Assembly: GCA_018971775.1 (NCBI GenBank)
Contig: JAGXAB010000004.1
Span: 62,001-126,000, forward strand
Source: Cyanobacteria bacterium REEB67
GTDB taxonomy: Bacteria > Cyanobacteriota > Vampirovibrionia > Obscuribacterales > Obscuribacteraceae
Direction of reading: 5' to 3'
Length of the DNA: 64,000 nucleotides
How positions within the stretch are numbered: the stretch's first letter is position 1; every line of letters starts with the position of its first letter. The notes below the pieces were generated by a model. The model saw nothing but the letters and a program-made list of their open reading frames with translations, was not told where the DNA came from and searched no databases. The position numbers were made by a program, and so were the translations under genes. Shown here piece after piece: positions 34,936 through 43,851 of the stretch.

Positions 34936-36140
34936 TCGGCTTCGTCCTTAAGATCGTTTTTTGCATCGGTCGCCGCAGCGGCCTTACCCAAGATGTGCAA
35001 ATTGTAGTAATTGATCAAATCGTCATCGAGTGTGGACCAGTTGATGCCACGCGCCACCCGGGCGTATATCAAATTGACCAGTGGATTGGCGTGGCGGCAA
35101 TAATTAGTGAGAGGCACCATGACGTGACCAAGGTCGAGCTTGGCACGATAGCCGGTCTGACCGCTCTGCAATTCGAGACAATGCTGACTGTAGGCAAAAT
35201 TGAGCGCCGCTTCGAACTGTCGGAAATAGAGGAATGTTTTTCCGGCTCGAGCATAATCGAGACCGATGAATTTGTTAATCAGACGATCGCCGAGCTTAAA
35301 TACCAGCATAAAAGTGAGCATACGACCGTTACTACGATCTCTTTGCAAGATAAACCAGGCCGGCTCTGTATCGCGGATCTTCTCGAAAAACTCGATCGAG
35401 AGACGCTCAAATTTTGTTTTGCCTCTGTCATACGTCTGCATAAACAGGGCAAATAATTCAGCCAGCTCGGCGTCATCCGGCCGTTTCACATAGCTAGTTT
35501 CGAGATCGAGAATCTCTTTTGACTTGCGCAATTTTTTCTTAAAATTGTAGCGATGGCTGCGCGTCATCGAAGCCAGATAATCGGCGAAACTCTGGCCATA
35601 AAGCTTAATCACCGTGCCTGGATAACTGACGATGCGGAAAAACTTCTGAGCGCCCGTGACAGTATCGAGGGCGGCCTCGGCCCCCTCAGGACAATCCTTG
35701 AACACCACCATTGGTGCCTTGAGCTTGGCGGCACGCGCGCACACTGCCTGCGCCAGCGGACCGACGACATCGATCAAGGCGACGTCGGACAGAAGACCAA
35801 TCGTGCCCTCATCGGCGCAGGGCGAGCCAACAAAATACGTACGCTGAAAACCGATCTGGGGAAAAAGACGCGCCCCGATCTCAAGCAAGTTTGCCAGCGC
35901 CGGCGGTGCCACAAGAGACATCGGTACGTCATGCAAAAAGCAAGGGGCGATGCCTACGGCCACCTTGTCCCGCTTAATCAGGGCATAGCTAAATTTAAAT
36001 TGATCGCTGAGGCCGCAGGTTTCCAGAGTCTTATACCAGAAGAGTCCTTCCAGGGGTGCCGGGAAACAACGCGCCCAGAGTTCGGCATCGATATCTTCGT
36101 AGCTTTCGACAAATTCAATCTCGATCATTTGCGAACCCAT
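34932..36140 (-). CDS. FemAB/BioF2-like GNAT acyltransferase
   Basis: 402 aa. The C-terminal half has the GNAT-like acyltransferase pattern of the FemAB/BioF2 group: SMTRSHRYNFKKKLRKSKE, FMQTYDRGKTKFERLS, FFEKIRDTEPAWFILQR, FMLVFKLGDRLINKFIGLDY and LELQSGQTGYRAKLDLG. Such enzymes add aminoacyl or acyl groups to peptidoglycan precursors, exopolysaccharides or lipids. It lies 21 nt downstream of two SMR-like genes, which suggests an envelope-modification operon. The exact reaction is unknown. The stop codon overlaps that of the esterase. Confidence 0.8.
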   Translation of the reverse strand: MGSQMIEIEFVESYEDIDAELWARCFPAPLEGLFWYKTLETCGLSDQFKFSYALIKRDKVAVGIAPCFLHDVPMSLVAPPALANLLEIGARLFPQIGFQRTYFVGSPCADEGTIGLLSDVALIDVVGPLAQAVCARAAKLKAPMVVFKDCPEGAEAALDTVTGAQKFFRIVSYPGTVIKLYGQSFADYLASMTRSHRYNFKKKLRKSKEILDLETSYVKRPDDAELAELFALFMQTYDRGKTKFERLSIEFFEKIRDTEPAWFILQRDRSNGRMLTFMLVFKLGDRLINKFIGLDYARAGKTFLYFRQFEAALNFAYSQHCLELQSGQTGYRAKLDLGHVMVPLTNYCRHANPLVNLIYARVARGINWSTLDDDLINYYNLHILGKAAAATDAKNDLKDEAD

Positions 36141-36161
36141 GATTAGGAGCGACTGACAGCC

Positions 36162-36536
36162 TCAAACAGCAAGCAGTGCCGTACCGGCCAATATAGAAAG
36201 GACTCCCAGCCAGCGCACTCGTCCAACCGCTTCTCCGAGAAAAATACTGGAGAGCAGCGCGACACCAACAAAGCAGAGACTGCCCATCGGAAAAGCGACG
36301 CTGACATCGAGCAGATGCAAAACGGATGTCCAGAGAAAAATCTCCAGACCATAAAAGACAACGCCGAGCCCTTTCCAGACGACCGACTGCTTCAGCATGG
36401 CCGTCCGCTCGGCAAAAGCGCGGTAGGGCTCGACCAGCAAGGCCGGACCACCACTGGCGCCAATCTTGAGGCAGACCTGGGCCAGACTTTCGACAGCCAT
36501 GGCGATCAAGACGAGCAGGATACCGGTAATTTTCAT
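36162..36536 (-). CDS. SMR/EamA-like small transporter subunit 2
   Basis: 124 aa with four hydrophobic helices (ILLVLIAMAVESLAQVCLKIGA; VVFYGLEIFLWTSVLHLL; SLCFVGVALLSSIFLGE; WLGVLSILAGTALLAV). It is the size and pattern of SMR or half-EamA proteins such as ArnE/ArnF, which move undecaprenyl-linked aminosugars or drugs. The start codon shares one base with the stop of the upstream 36536-36946 gene (TGATG), so the two are translationally coupled and likely form a heterodimer. Confidence 0.82.
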   Translation of the reverse strand: MKITGILLVLIAMAVESLAQVCLKIGASGGPALLVEPYRAFAERTAMLKQSVVWKGLGVVFYGLEIFLWTSVLHLLDVSVAFPMGSLCFVGVALLSSIFLGEAVGRVRWLGVLSILAGTALLAV

Positions 36537-36946
36537 CAGCCGCCTTCGCTCTGCGCTTTTGTGCTGTGCGACGTACGACTGATCAAATAGACCCCTAGAA
36601 AAATGAACAAAACGCCGGCCACACGGGAGGGCGTCAACTGCTCGTGCAAACCAAAGCTCGATATGGCGAGCACGGTGATATAGCTCAAAGCGGTAAATGG
36701 TTGGGCAAAACTCAAGTCGGCTTCAGCCAGGACGCGCAACCAGTTGAAGAGCTGAGCGGCAAAAGCAGTCATGGCCATGTAAAAGTAAGGATTGACGAGA
36801 GCCGCCAGGGCAGTCGCTTGCAAGGATGCGTTTTCAGGCACTCCAGCTACAGCCAGCTTCCATAAAATTTGAATGACCGTGTCGAGAACAATCGCTAAGA
36901 CAATGCCGACAATGACTGATCTTGGGATTTTGGCTACAGACTCCAT
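36536..36946 (-). CDS. SMR/EamA-like small transporter subunit 1
   Basis: 136 aa, four predicted helices (IVGIVLAIVLDTVIQILWKLAVAG; YFYMAMTAFAAQLFNWLRVL; FAQPFTALSYITVLAISSF; VAGVLFIFLGVYLI). FAQPFTALSYI carries the Pro typical of EamA/SMR helix 3. First gene of a three-gene minus-strand operon with its partner subunit and the FemAB-like acyltransferase. A hetero-dimeric flippase for a lipid-linked or small cationic substrate is inferred, not shown. Confidence 0.82.
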   Translation of the reverse strand: MESVAKIPRSVIVGIVLAIVLDTVIQILWKLAVAGVPENASLQATALAALVNPYFYMAMTAFAAQLFNWLRVLAEADLSFAQPFTALSYITVLAISSFGLHEQLTPSRVAGVLFIFLGVYLISRTSHSTKAQSEGG

Positions 36947-36984
36947 ATGGCAATTTTACTCTCTAGGCATAAGCAGATCCACTT

Positions 36985-38211
36985 TTATATGACACTTGTG
37001 CGGCCAGCAAATACAAAACGTTTTAATAGAGGAGCAGGGCGGAAGCGCTCTTCGCCGGCGGCAAAGCGATTCTCGAGCAAAGTCAGGCAATCTTTGAGAC
37101 CGATCTCGGCGGCCATGGCCAGCGGACCGCGCCTCATGCCAAGACCTGCCATCAATGCCGGATCGAGATCTTCAGGCTGACAGATGCGCTCTTGCATGAC
37201 TAAAAATGCTTCATTGATCATCGGCAAAAAAAGTTGTGCCCCGTCAAATGCGGGGAGGACAGCAATATCCTTAGCGCTTTTTTTGCCGGTGGCATCGCTA
37301 TCGGCTTTAATACTGGCGAGCAATGGAGTCAGGGCCGGATTGACTCCTTGTCTTTTGCGAGTCTCGGTATCATAGGTATAGAAGCCGGCCTGAGTCTTAG
37401 CACCGAGTAGATTTTGTGCCACCATCAGCGGTAGCACAGCCGGCACGGCGAAACGCTCGCCGTATTCTAAATAATTGAAATTTGCGACAGCCAGGCCGAT
37501 ATCGGCACCGTTCATATCGCGCAGGGCAAGCGGGCCAATAGGCATGGCAAAATCCTGAGCAGCCTTGTCGATCTCATCGACGCTGGCCCTACCGTCCTGC
37601 AAGGTGTAGAGAGACTCGTTCATATAACGGCCGAGCAAACGATTGACCAGAAAAGAAGCGCACTCTTCGACGCGCACGCTGAGCTTACCCAGGGAAGCGC
37701 CAAGCTCAAGAGTGGTCTTGACTGTGTCATGCGATGTCTCGAGACCGGGGATCACTTCGACGAGCTTCATGATATGGGCGGGATTGAAGAAATGCATGCC
37801 GACGACCTTATCGGCACGTCTGGTGAAATTGGCGATCTGACTGATCGAAAGACTCGAGGTATTGGTAGCGAGAATAGCGTCGACATTGCACCATTGATCG
37901 AGCTGTTCGAAAATTTCCCTTTTTATGTTCAGTGCTTCGGGTGCTGCTTCGATCACAAAATCAGCTTCGGCAAAACGACTGAAATCAAGAACGGGCTCGA
38001 TCAGGGTCCTTTGAGCAGCGGCTTCAGACTCGCTCAGCAAGCCCTTTTTGACCTTACCGGCCAGGAAACGATCGACATTAGCCAGACCGCGGTCGAGGAA
38101 AGATTGCTCGGTTTCTTTGAGCAGCACTTTCAATCCAGCACCGACGAGTGCCACCGTAATTGATGCGCCCATTGTGCCGGCGCCGACCACTGCTACTTGC
38201 GAAATCTGCAT
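36985..38211 (-). CDS. 3-hydroxyacyl-CoA dehydrogenase
   Basis: 408 aa. N-terminal Rossmann motif GAGTMG (9-14), FVIEAAPEALNIKREIFEQL, NTSSLSIS (Ser), catalytic MHFFNPAH with His, and the C-terminal 3HCDH domains ECASFLVNRLLGRYMNE and ADIGLAVANF. It oxidises 3-hydroxyacyl-CoA with NAD+ in beta-oxidation or related pathways. The second, C-terminal 3HCDH-like copy (NEAFLVMQERICQPEDLDPALMAGLGM) is present, as in the FadB-type dehydrogenase half, but no enoyl-CoA hydratase domain is fused. GAGGA about 9 nt before the ATG supports the start. No thiolase or acyl-CoA dehydrogenase is adjacent. Confidence 0.9.
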   Translation of the reverse strand: MQISQVAVVGAGTMGASITVALVGAGLKVLLKETEQSFLDRGLANVDRFLAGKVKKGLLSESEAAAQRTLIEPVLDFSRFAEADFVIEAAPEALNIKREIFEQLDQWCNVDAILATNTSSLSISQIANFTRRADKVVGMHFFNPAHIMKLVEVIPGLETSHDTVKTTLELGASLGKLSVRVEECASFLVNRLLGRYMNESLYTLQDGRASVDEIDKAAQDFAMPIGPLALRDMNGADIGLAVANFNYLEYGERFAVPAVLPLMVAQNLLGAKTQAGFYTYDTETRKRQGVNPALTPLLASIKADSDATGKKSAKDIAVLPAFDGAQLFLPMINEAFLVMQERICQPEDLDPALMAGLGMRRGPLAMAAEIGLKDCLTLLENRFAAGEERFRPAPLLKRFVFAGRTSVI

Positions 38212-38558
38212 ATTCTTTGATCCTCAACCTCTGATTTTTCTCATAAAGAAGTGCTTGTCATCAAGCTTTTGTCTTCTCGAGCCACCTTTCTCCCAGCCCT
38301 ATATAAAGATAGCCCCTTGGATTCTCCGGGTCGCCAAAATTGCCACGCCGATAGAAAAGTCTCAACGGTTATCAATGCTGGATTTACGGCAAATCCAGAA
38401 TTAATCGCTTGACATCCAAACCTAATGTTAAAAGGGCATAGCTTTCTTTCAAACATTCGTTAGAATATTTGCACAATAAAGCTTGTTAACCGAGCTCGAC
38501 CAAATTCATCCAGTCACAGGAAACAACGCTCAAGGCTTAATCAAGCCGGGAGGCGACT
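38212..38558. other. Divergent intergenic region
   Basis: 347 nt. A perfect TTGACA at 38409-38414 lacks a -10 at 15-19 nt. TAGAAT at 38461-38466 lacks a -35. GGGAGG at 38548-38553 is the ribosome-binding site for the TTG start at 38559. No ORF or RNA recognised. Confidence 0.35.
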
Positions 38559-39128
38559 TTGCTCGCTTATTTAGTGATCTCAGTTGAACTAGCCATTTTA
38601 TATACCGTGTTCTGGTACGTCTTTTTGCGCGAACCAAAACCTTATCGCATCAAAGGCAATGCCTGGGGTGCGTATGATGGCCCGACTCAAGAAACTGATG
38701 CGAGCATAAAAAAGTTTGCCCTGTTAAACAATGACTGGCCCAACCAGGCCCACAATGACAACTGCAATTGCCAGGCCGACCGGTCATATGGAGACAACCA
38801 GGCATCTAGAGATGCGAAGAACCGCACGGCTAGCGCTATTTACGAAGAGTGGAATGTACCCCTCACGGCCGGCGAATTGATTCGTAGCCAGACAAGAGGC
38901 GTCGAGCGAGTCAATCGCGACTGCCAGGATAATCTGCAACGCCTTCAAAATTCTTTCAGCGCATCCCATGGCCAGCAAGCAGCCCATACCTATAACCACA
39001 GGCCAGCCGGCTATGCTCCGGGCAATCCGACCGAGCAGTATCGAGCCAGGCCGAAAAGCAAAACTTTGCCCGGTTTTCTGGCAGAATTAGGGGACAAATT
39101 GAATCGCATCAATGTCAAGCTTCCCTAA
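38559..39128 (+). CDS. Membrane-anchored protein of unknown function
   Basis: 189 aa. One N-terminal transmembrane helix (LVISVELAILYTVFWYVFL) followed by a polar, Asn/Gln-rich domain with a CNCQADRSYGDNQ segment and a basic C-terminal tail. The TTG start is supported by GGGAGG five bases upstream. It ends 16 nt before the OppF-type ATPase gene on the same strand and may share its transcript. No recognised family. Confidence 0.6.
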   Translation: MLAYLVISVELAILYTVFWYVFLREPKPYRIKGNAWGAYDGPTQETDASIKKFALLNNDWPNQAHNDNCNCQADRSYGDNQASRDAKNRTASAIYEEWNVPLTAGELIRSQTRGVERVNRDCQDNLQRLQNSFSASHGQQAAHTYNHRPAGYAPGNPTEQYRARPKSKTLPGFLAELGDKLNRINVKLP

Positions 39129-39144
39129 ATCTCTCCGGCCCTGA

Positions 39145-40140
39145 ATGACGACAAAAAATTTAGTCGAAATCCGCAACCTGGCTAAGCACTTCCCGATTCG
39201 CAAGGGATTTTTCAATAAGCAGGTCGGCGCCGTGCGCGCCCTCGACGGCATCAATCTCGACATCATCGAAGGCGAGACGCTTGGCCTCGTTGGCGAATCG
39301 GGATGCGGCAAATCCACCCTCGGGCGAGTCATGCTGCGCTTAATGAGCGCCACCAACGGACAGGTGAGCTTCGACGGCAACGAAATCATGCAACTCGACA
39401 ATGCGCAGATGAAGCCCTTGCGCAAACAAATGCAGATCGTTTTCCAAAATCCTTATGCTTCTCTCGACCCGCGTATGTCGATCGCTCAAATACTGGCCGA
39501 GCCTCTGGAAGTGCATAACACTTTCAAAGGCGACAATAGCGCGCTCAAAGCAGAAGTAGCACGATTGATCGAGTTGGTCGGCCTCTCTAAAGAAATGCTC
39601 GAGCGCTATCCGCACGAATTTTCAGGCGGGCAGAGGCAACGCATCGGTATAGCTCGCGCTCTTGCTCTCAAGCCACGATTGATCGTAGCCGACGAGCCGG
39701 TGTCGGCTCTCGACGTCTCGGTACAGGCGCAGATTCTCAATTTGCTCATGGACCTGAAAAAGGAATTCAGCCTCACTTATCTTTTTATCGCGCACAACCT
39801 CGATGTCGTGCGCTACATCTCTGATCGCATCGCCGTCATGTATCTCGGTCGCATCGTCGAGATCGGACCATGCCTGGAAGTCTATGGCAAGCCTCTCCAT
39901 CCCTATGCCAAAGCTTTGATTTCAGCGGCGCCGGTACCCGATCCGGATTTCGATCGCAGCCATCGCGTTTTATTGCAGGGCGACCTGCCCAGTCCGGCCA
40001 AGCCTCCACCCGGCTGCCCCTTCCACACGCGTTGCCCGATCGCCCGCGAGCGCTGCAAAGTCGATGTGCCGCCCCTGCGCGAAATTACGCCCGGACACCA
40101 GGCCGCCTGTCATTTTGCCGAAGAACTTTTAAACGCTTGA
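39145..40140 (+). CDS. Oligopeptide/dipeptide ABC transporter ATPase (OppF/DppF)
   Basis: 331 aa. Walker A GESGCGKST (50-58), Q-loop IVFQNPYASLDPRM, signature FSGGQRQR, Walker B LIVADEPVSALDVS, and the C-terminal oligopeptide-transporter extension with Cys pattern CPFHTRCPIARERC that marks OppF/DppF-type subunits. It energises import of peptides, nickel or related solutes. Permease, OppD-type partner and binding protein are not adjacent, so the other subunits must be elsewhere. Confidence 0.92.
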   Translation: MTTKNLVEIRNLAKHFPIRKGFFNKQVGAVRALDGINLDIIEGETLGLVGESGCGKSTLGRVMLRLMSATNGQVSFDGNEIMQLDNAQMKPLRKQMQIVFQNPYASLDPRMSIAQILAEPLEVHNTFKGDNSALKAEVARLIELVGLSKEMLERYPHEFSGGQRQRIGIARALALKPRLIVADEPVSALDVSVQAQILNLLMDLKKEFSLTYLFIAHNLDVVRYISDRIAVMYLGRIVEIGPCLEVYGKPLHPYAKALISAAPVPDPDFDRSHRVLLQGDLPSPAKPPPGCPFHTRCPIARERCKVDVPPLREITPGHQAACHFAEELLNA

Positions 40141-40166
40141 TTGAGCGCCAACTTTTGAAAAGCTAA

Positions 40167-41033
40167 TCAGCGCGGCTTGAGATCGGTGATGCTGCCGTCG
40201 GCGCGTTGCCACTGAGCGCCGAAGATGCCCTTCTCGACTATTTCGCCGTAAACGGCAAAGACGCATTTGCCGACACCGAACTCCGCTTCTTCGAGGAGAG
40301 GCTGGGTCCATTTTCGCAAAGTCAAAATACGCGGCTCGGACCCTGTCACCACCCAGACCGGATAGCCGGTCTTGAGAAAAGCACGAATTTTCGGCTCCCA
40401 GTGACGAGTCTGGCGAAAGTTACCGGTATCGATTTCGAGCAGGATGCGCACCGGCGTCGGATCTTCCACACCATACACAAAAGAAATGGTGGCATCGGCC
40501 TGTTCTTCGGCAGCGGTGACATCGGAGGCGAGCTCCTTCCAAAATTCGCGACCAGTGGTAAATTCCAGAGTGTTGATTTCACCTCGGCTTTCGGCGTCGC
40601 GCAGGGCGAGACGCACGTCAACGAGACGCAAAAAATGTTCCTTGTGATAAGTGTGCGGCGGCCCGGTCGGAATAGTTTCCCAGGAGATGCCGCGGTGCTG
40701 TTCCAGAGATCGCGCGCCGGCCGCTGTCAAAAAGTAGATAAGTTCCGGCCTGCCACGGCCTTCCATGCGCCCGGAAGACGATGCTCCCATAAAGCCGGAT
40801 TGCTGTAGACGCCGCATGCGCTTGCGCGCCGTCTCATAACTGATATCGGAAAAGCAGAGCTTGGCCAGTTGACTGGAAGATACGGTGCGATGCAAATAAA
40901 GCTCGAGCAGAGCTTCTACGTCGCGGGGCATAAGCACCACGCTTTTCTTCTTGCCCTTGGCCTTGTTCAGACGATCGAGTTTACTGCCGACCTGATTGCC
41001 TGATTGCGACTGACTTTCCAAGAAAACTCCCAT
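40167..41033 (-). CDS. Replication-relaxation family protein (winged-helix N-terminus)
   Basis: About 288 aa from ATG 41033, with AAGG about 9 nt upstream; earlier in-frame starts add a basic stretch. A winged-helix region (about 35-95: MPRDVEALLELYLHRTVSSSQLAKL...ARKRMRRLQQSGFM) is followed by RGRPELIYFLTAAG and a nuclease-like core (GREFWKELASDVTAAEEQADATI, VRILLEIDTGN). This is the layout of the replication-relaxation (Replic_Relax/MobC-like) family found with conjugative elements and plasmids. The T4SS-like genes at 58.8-64 kb are on the same strand but 18 kb away. A role in DNA mobilisation is therefore only suggestive. Confidence 0.72.
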   Translation of the reverse strand: MGVFLESQSQSGNQVGSKLDRLNKAKGKKKSVVLMPRDVEALLELYLHRTVSSSQLAKLCFSDISYETARKRMRRLQQSGFMGASSSGRMEGRGRPELIYFLTAAGARSLEQHRGISWETIPTGPPHTYHKEHFLRLVDVRLALRDAESRGEINTLEFTTGREFWKELASDVTAAEEQADATISFVYGVEDPTPVRILLEIDTGNFRQTRHWEPKIRAFLKTGYPVWVVTGSEPRILTLRKWTQPLLEEAEFGVGKCVFAVYGEIVEKGIFGAQWQRADGSITDLKPR

Positions 41034-41258
41034 TGCCTTTGCCTTTTTCTTCAGGCCCTTCACGGACAGAAACCGGACCTTGCCAAGCGACTTGCGCAGA
41101 GCGGCCCCGGGGCCTACCGATTTAGTACCCCTTAAATAATAGATTCTAGAGCACTTGCCCCCGATAGTCACATCTTAAAAACGTCGCCTAAATTGGTGGC
41201 AAAAAATGACATTCGGCGCGGCAAATAGCCTGGATGAGCCATCTAGCGGGGCATTTCA

Positions 41259-42602
41259 CTATTTTACAACCGTCGCCAGGGGCTCGTTTTTAGGGCTCGC
41301 CCCGAGATATGGGACCAAAAATGCAGTTAAAAGAGTAGTAAGACTCGATACCGCAATCAGTGGCATTAGCTCCTTGTGAAAAATGCGCTCGTAGAGAAAA
41401 CCCCCAAGAGCGATCGAGCCTTCCATGGCGAGATTTAAAACAGCGATTTGAATGGCCATGGCGCTGGCGGAAAGTTCTTTCGGACTGACATCGGCTGCCA
41501 GGCCGTAAATGGCAAGAGTGGAGACCATGAAGACGAAGCCGCGACAAAGCTCGATCGCTATCCCCGAAAGGGGTGTAGAGAGAAGCAGATAAGAGAGCGC
41601 GCTGGAGCCTCCCATAACAACCAGCACATAAGTGGAATTGCGCCGCTGGAAATAATCGGCGAGGCGATAGCGAAAGGCAAAGGAGCCAAGCAAACTGCCG
41701 GCGCTGGTGCAGGCGGCCAGAGCGCCTATCCACGATTGCGTAAATTTGAGTTTGTCGCATTCGTAGAAATAGAGACTGACGCCGAGATTGGGACTGAGAT
41801 TCCAGAAAATGAGGAAGGCTAAGGTGACTAGATATGGTTTCGAGCTGGCCAGGCGCTTGAGACTGGCAAAAAAAGAGGGCTGGGAATGAGCGGGGAGCGG
41901 CGGCGATTCTTCAAAATCAGAAGCAGAGCTGCGATCGATGATGGCAAGAAAATGGCGCAGCACAAAGGGCAGACAGAGAAGAGGCAAGGCGGACAGCGTG
42001 AGAGCCACAGTGAGAGCGGCTACAGCAGGCAATCTCGAGCAGAGCTGACCACCGAGATAAACGCTGACGATATTGGCGCAGCTGTAGGCCACGGCCTGCT
42101 GACCAAAATAAAGCCTGGCGCTCTCGTTCATATGCGAGCGGTCCACGGTCATGGCGACAAAAACGACCGTGGCAAAGGCGATGCAGAGGCCGGCAAGAGA
42201 GACAAGACCGACCAAGAGCGGCAGCAGAAGTGCAGATGGCCCGCGAGAGGCGACGGCCATGAGAATTAAGGCAAGGGCCAGATAGGCGCTGGCGGCCAGG
42301 AGATGGACCCAGGTGAGAAATATCCGCCTGGCCGGCCCATTCCTGGAAAAACGCCCGCAGTCGCTGACCAATCCATATATAGGTTTGATCACCCAGGGCA
42401 ACATCAGCAATGAGACGGCAAGGGATACGCTGGCCGCGTCAAGCCTGAGAGCCCCTTTCAAAAAATTGTTCAGGGGCTGGGCAATCAGACAGAAGTGCTG
42501 CGAAATACCCTGGACGATATAAGCGCTAATGAAGAGCCGGCTGGTCGCCGAGCGATTTTTCGGCGGAGCAATTTTTGTTGCTTGAGGTGAATTTGTGCTC
42601 AT
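41259..42602 (-). CDS. BT1/MFS-type transporter (folate-biopterin transporter-like)
   Basis: About 447 aa with roughly twelve hydrophobic helices. The segment LMLPWVIKPIYGLVSDCGRFSRNG is close to the BT1 signature of folate-biopterin transporters (PWxxKPxxGxxSD), a family widespread in cyanobacteria and plastids. FWNLSPNLGVSLYFYECDKLKFTQSWIG is also typical. The ATG at 42602 is preferred over TTG 42626. It probably moves pterins, folates or an amphipathic anion across the inner membrane. It is divergent from the biosynthetic cluster beginning at 42895 and might export or import its product or precursor (inference). Confidence 0.8.
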   Translation of the reverse strand: MSTNSPQATKIAPPKNRSATSRLFISAYIVQGISQHFCLIAQPLNNFLKGALRLDAASVSLAVSLLMLPWVIKPIYGLVSDCGRFSRNGPARRIFLTWVHLLAASAYLALALILMAVASRGPSALLLPLLVGLVSLAGLCIAFATVVFVAMTVDRSHMNESARLYFGQQAVAYSCANIVSVYLGGQLCSRLPAVAALTVALTLSALPLLCLPFVLRHFLAIIDRSSASDFEESPPLPAHSQPSFFASLKRLASSKPYLVTLAFLIFWNLSPNLGVSLYFYECDKLKFTQSWIGALAACTSAGSLLGSFAFRYRLADYFQRRNSTYVLVVMGGSSALSYLLLSTPLSGIAIELCRGFVFMVSTLAIYGLAADVSPKELSASAMAIQIAVLNLAMEGSIALGGFLYERIFHKELMPLIAVSSLTTLLTAFLVPYLGASPKNEPLATVVK

Positions 42603-42840
42603 TGCCCTTAATGTTTGGCCATGCAATTAACCAGACTGGTTCTTTAGATCTACACTTGCGGAGTCAAATGCGATCCATTCTCAATAACGAATAGATCAAC
42701 GGTGATTTCGGAACCCCAACGTTGGTCCCGCTTCATCGAGGAAGAAGCAACCCCAGCAATAGACTCTTCCGCTGACTGAGATGTTAAGCAGCTCTAAAAG
42801 AATATTGCGACTATTCTCATTGGACCCCTCTCATAATCCA

Positions 42841-42857
42841 AAAATGGAAACCATTTT
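42841..42857. promoter_or_regulatory. Palindromic operator candidate upstream of the biosynthetic cluster
   Basis: Perfect inverted repeat AAAATGG-AAA-CCATTTT. It lies 37 nt before GTG 42895 and 7 nt before a TATATA at 42865-42870 that could be the -10, so it covers the expected -35 region. This is where a repressor or activator of the divergent transporter and cluster would sit. Confidence 0.55.
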
Positions 42858-42864
42858 CAGTTAG

Positions 42865-42870
42865 TATATA
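42865..42870 (+). promoter_or_regulatory. Possible -10 element of the biosynthetic cluster
   Basis: TATATA, 24 nt before the GTG start at 42895. No consensus -35 is present; the palindrome occupies that position. Confidence 0.35.
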
Positions 42871-42894
42871 CGACGGCAACAGAGAGACAATTTA

Positions 42895-43851
42895 GTGTTA
42901 GACAATATCTCGCAGCTAAAAAAAATCGACAGTCAGTGGCTCGATCAAGTCGTCCACGAACTTACGCAAGTCTCTCTGTCCCTGGCCGCCCGGGGAGCAT
43001 CAGAAAATTTGCCAAGCACAGCCGAAGGACAAGATCTGGAAGCGCTCTGGCGCGAACCGTATCCAGAGTATGGATCGGCTGGGCTAAAAGTAGCCACGCT
43101 TCTCAATCCTACCGGTGAGCAAGAAAATTTCGACTACCGCGATTGTCGCAGTCCGGCCGTCACCCCCCTGCTTTTGCAAGTGCCGACTATCCATGATTTT
43201 TTCAAAGCAAGCGGTTTTCAGATTATGGGTTCACGCTTATTGCGACTCGATCAAGGTACCTTCCTGCATGAGCACCGCGACTTCGTCTATCTGGAAGAAG
43301 TACCCCGCTTTCGCCTGCACATACCTCTGATCACCAACGACCGTGCCTTCATCACCAGTCCCGGCCTAAATGTGCATTTCGAACGCGGCTATCTCTGGAA
43401 ATTAGATCCCAAAGAAACAGTCCACAGTGCCTGCAATTTCGGCAGCGCACCGCGCATTCACTTGATGCTCGACTGCTACGTCAATGAGCCTCTGGCGCAA
43501 CTTTTGGCGGGACAATCCCTGGACGATCGACTCAAACACAAATTGCCGCCATTTACAAAAGCGAAAAAAGATCAGTTGATGACGGAAGCTCGCGGTCTTC
43601 TGGCGAAAGGCATGAATGGCGCCCCTGAGCTTGTCACTGCTGCCGAAGAAGTCTTACTGCGCACTTTTTGCCAGTACGACCTGAGAGCCTACAGCGCCGA
43701 TTTGACTACATACGATCTGCTTTTCGAACTCTACGCGGACGCCAGTCTGGCGGCGCGCAAAATCTACTGGCAAGAGCGGCTCAGCGAAGTGTATCCGCCC
43801 GCGCAATCGCAGAAAGAAAGCAAAGAAAAAGGTCTCTTGATAGCACGATGA
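42895..43851 (+). CDS. Aspartyl/asparaginyl beta-hydroxylase-type 2OG dioxygenase
   Basis: 318 aa. The central region RLDQGTFLHEHRDFVYLEEVPRFRLHIPLITN...LNVHFERGYLWKLDPKETVHSACNFGSAPRIHLMLDC follows the Asp/Asn/Pro-hydroxylase superfamily: His in HEHRD, the RxHIPL strand, a second metal His in ETVHSACN, and the Arg that binds 2-oxoglutarate in RIHL. Relatives hydroxylate free or carrier-bound amino acids (aspartate, asparagine, proline). The C-terminal ~100 residues are helical. It is the first gene of the 42.9-56.5 kb cluster. The next gene starts within its stop codon (ATGA overlap). The start is GTG. Confidence 0.82.
   Translation: MLDNISQLKKIDSQWLDQVVHELTQVSLSLAARGASENLPSTAEGQDLEALWREPYPEYGSAGLKVATLLNPTGEQENFDYRDCRSPAVTPLLLQVPTIHDFFKASGFQIMGSRLLRLDQGTFLHEHRDFVYLEEVPRFRLHIPLITNDRAFITSPGLNVHFERGYLWKLDPKETVHSACNFGSAPRIHLMLDCYVNEPLAQLLAGQSLDDRLKHKLPPFTKAKKDQLMTEARGLLAKGMNGAPELVTAAEEVLLRTFCQYDLRAYSADLTTYDLLFELYADASLAARKIYWQERLSEVYPPAQSQKESKEKGLLIAR

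Noticed and set aside
38409..38466. Promoter from TTGACA (38409) and TAGAAT (38461)
   Set aside because: Spacing is 46 nt, far from the 15-19 nt of a working sigma70 promoter.
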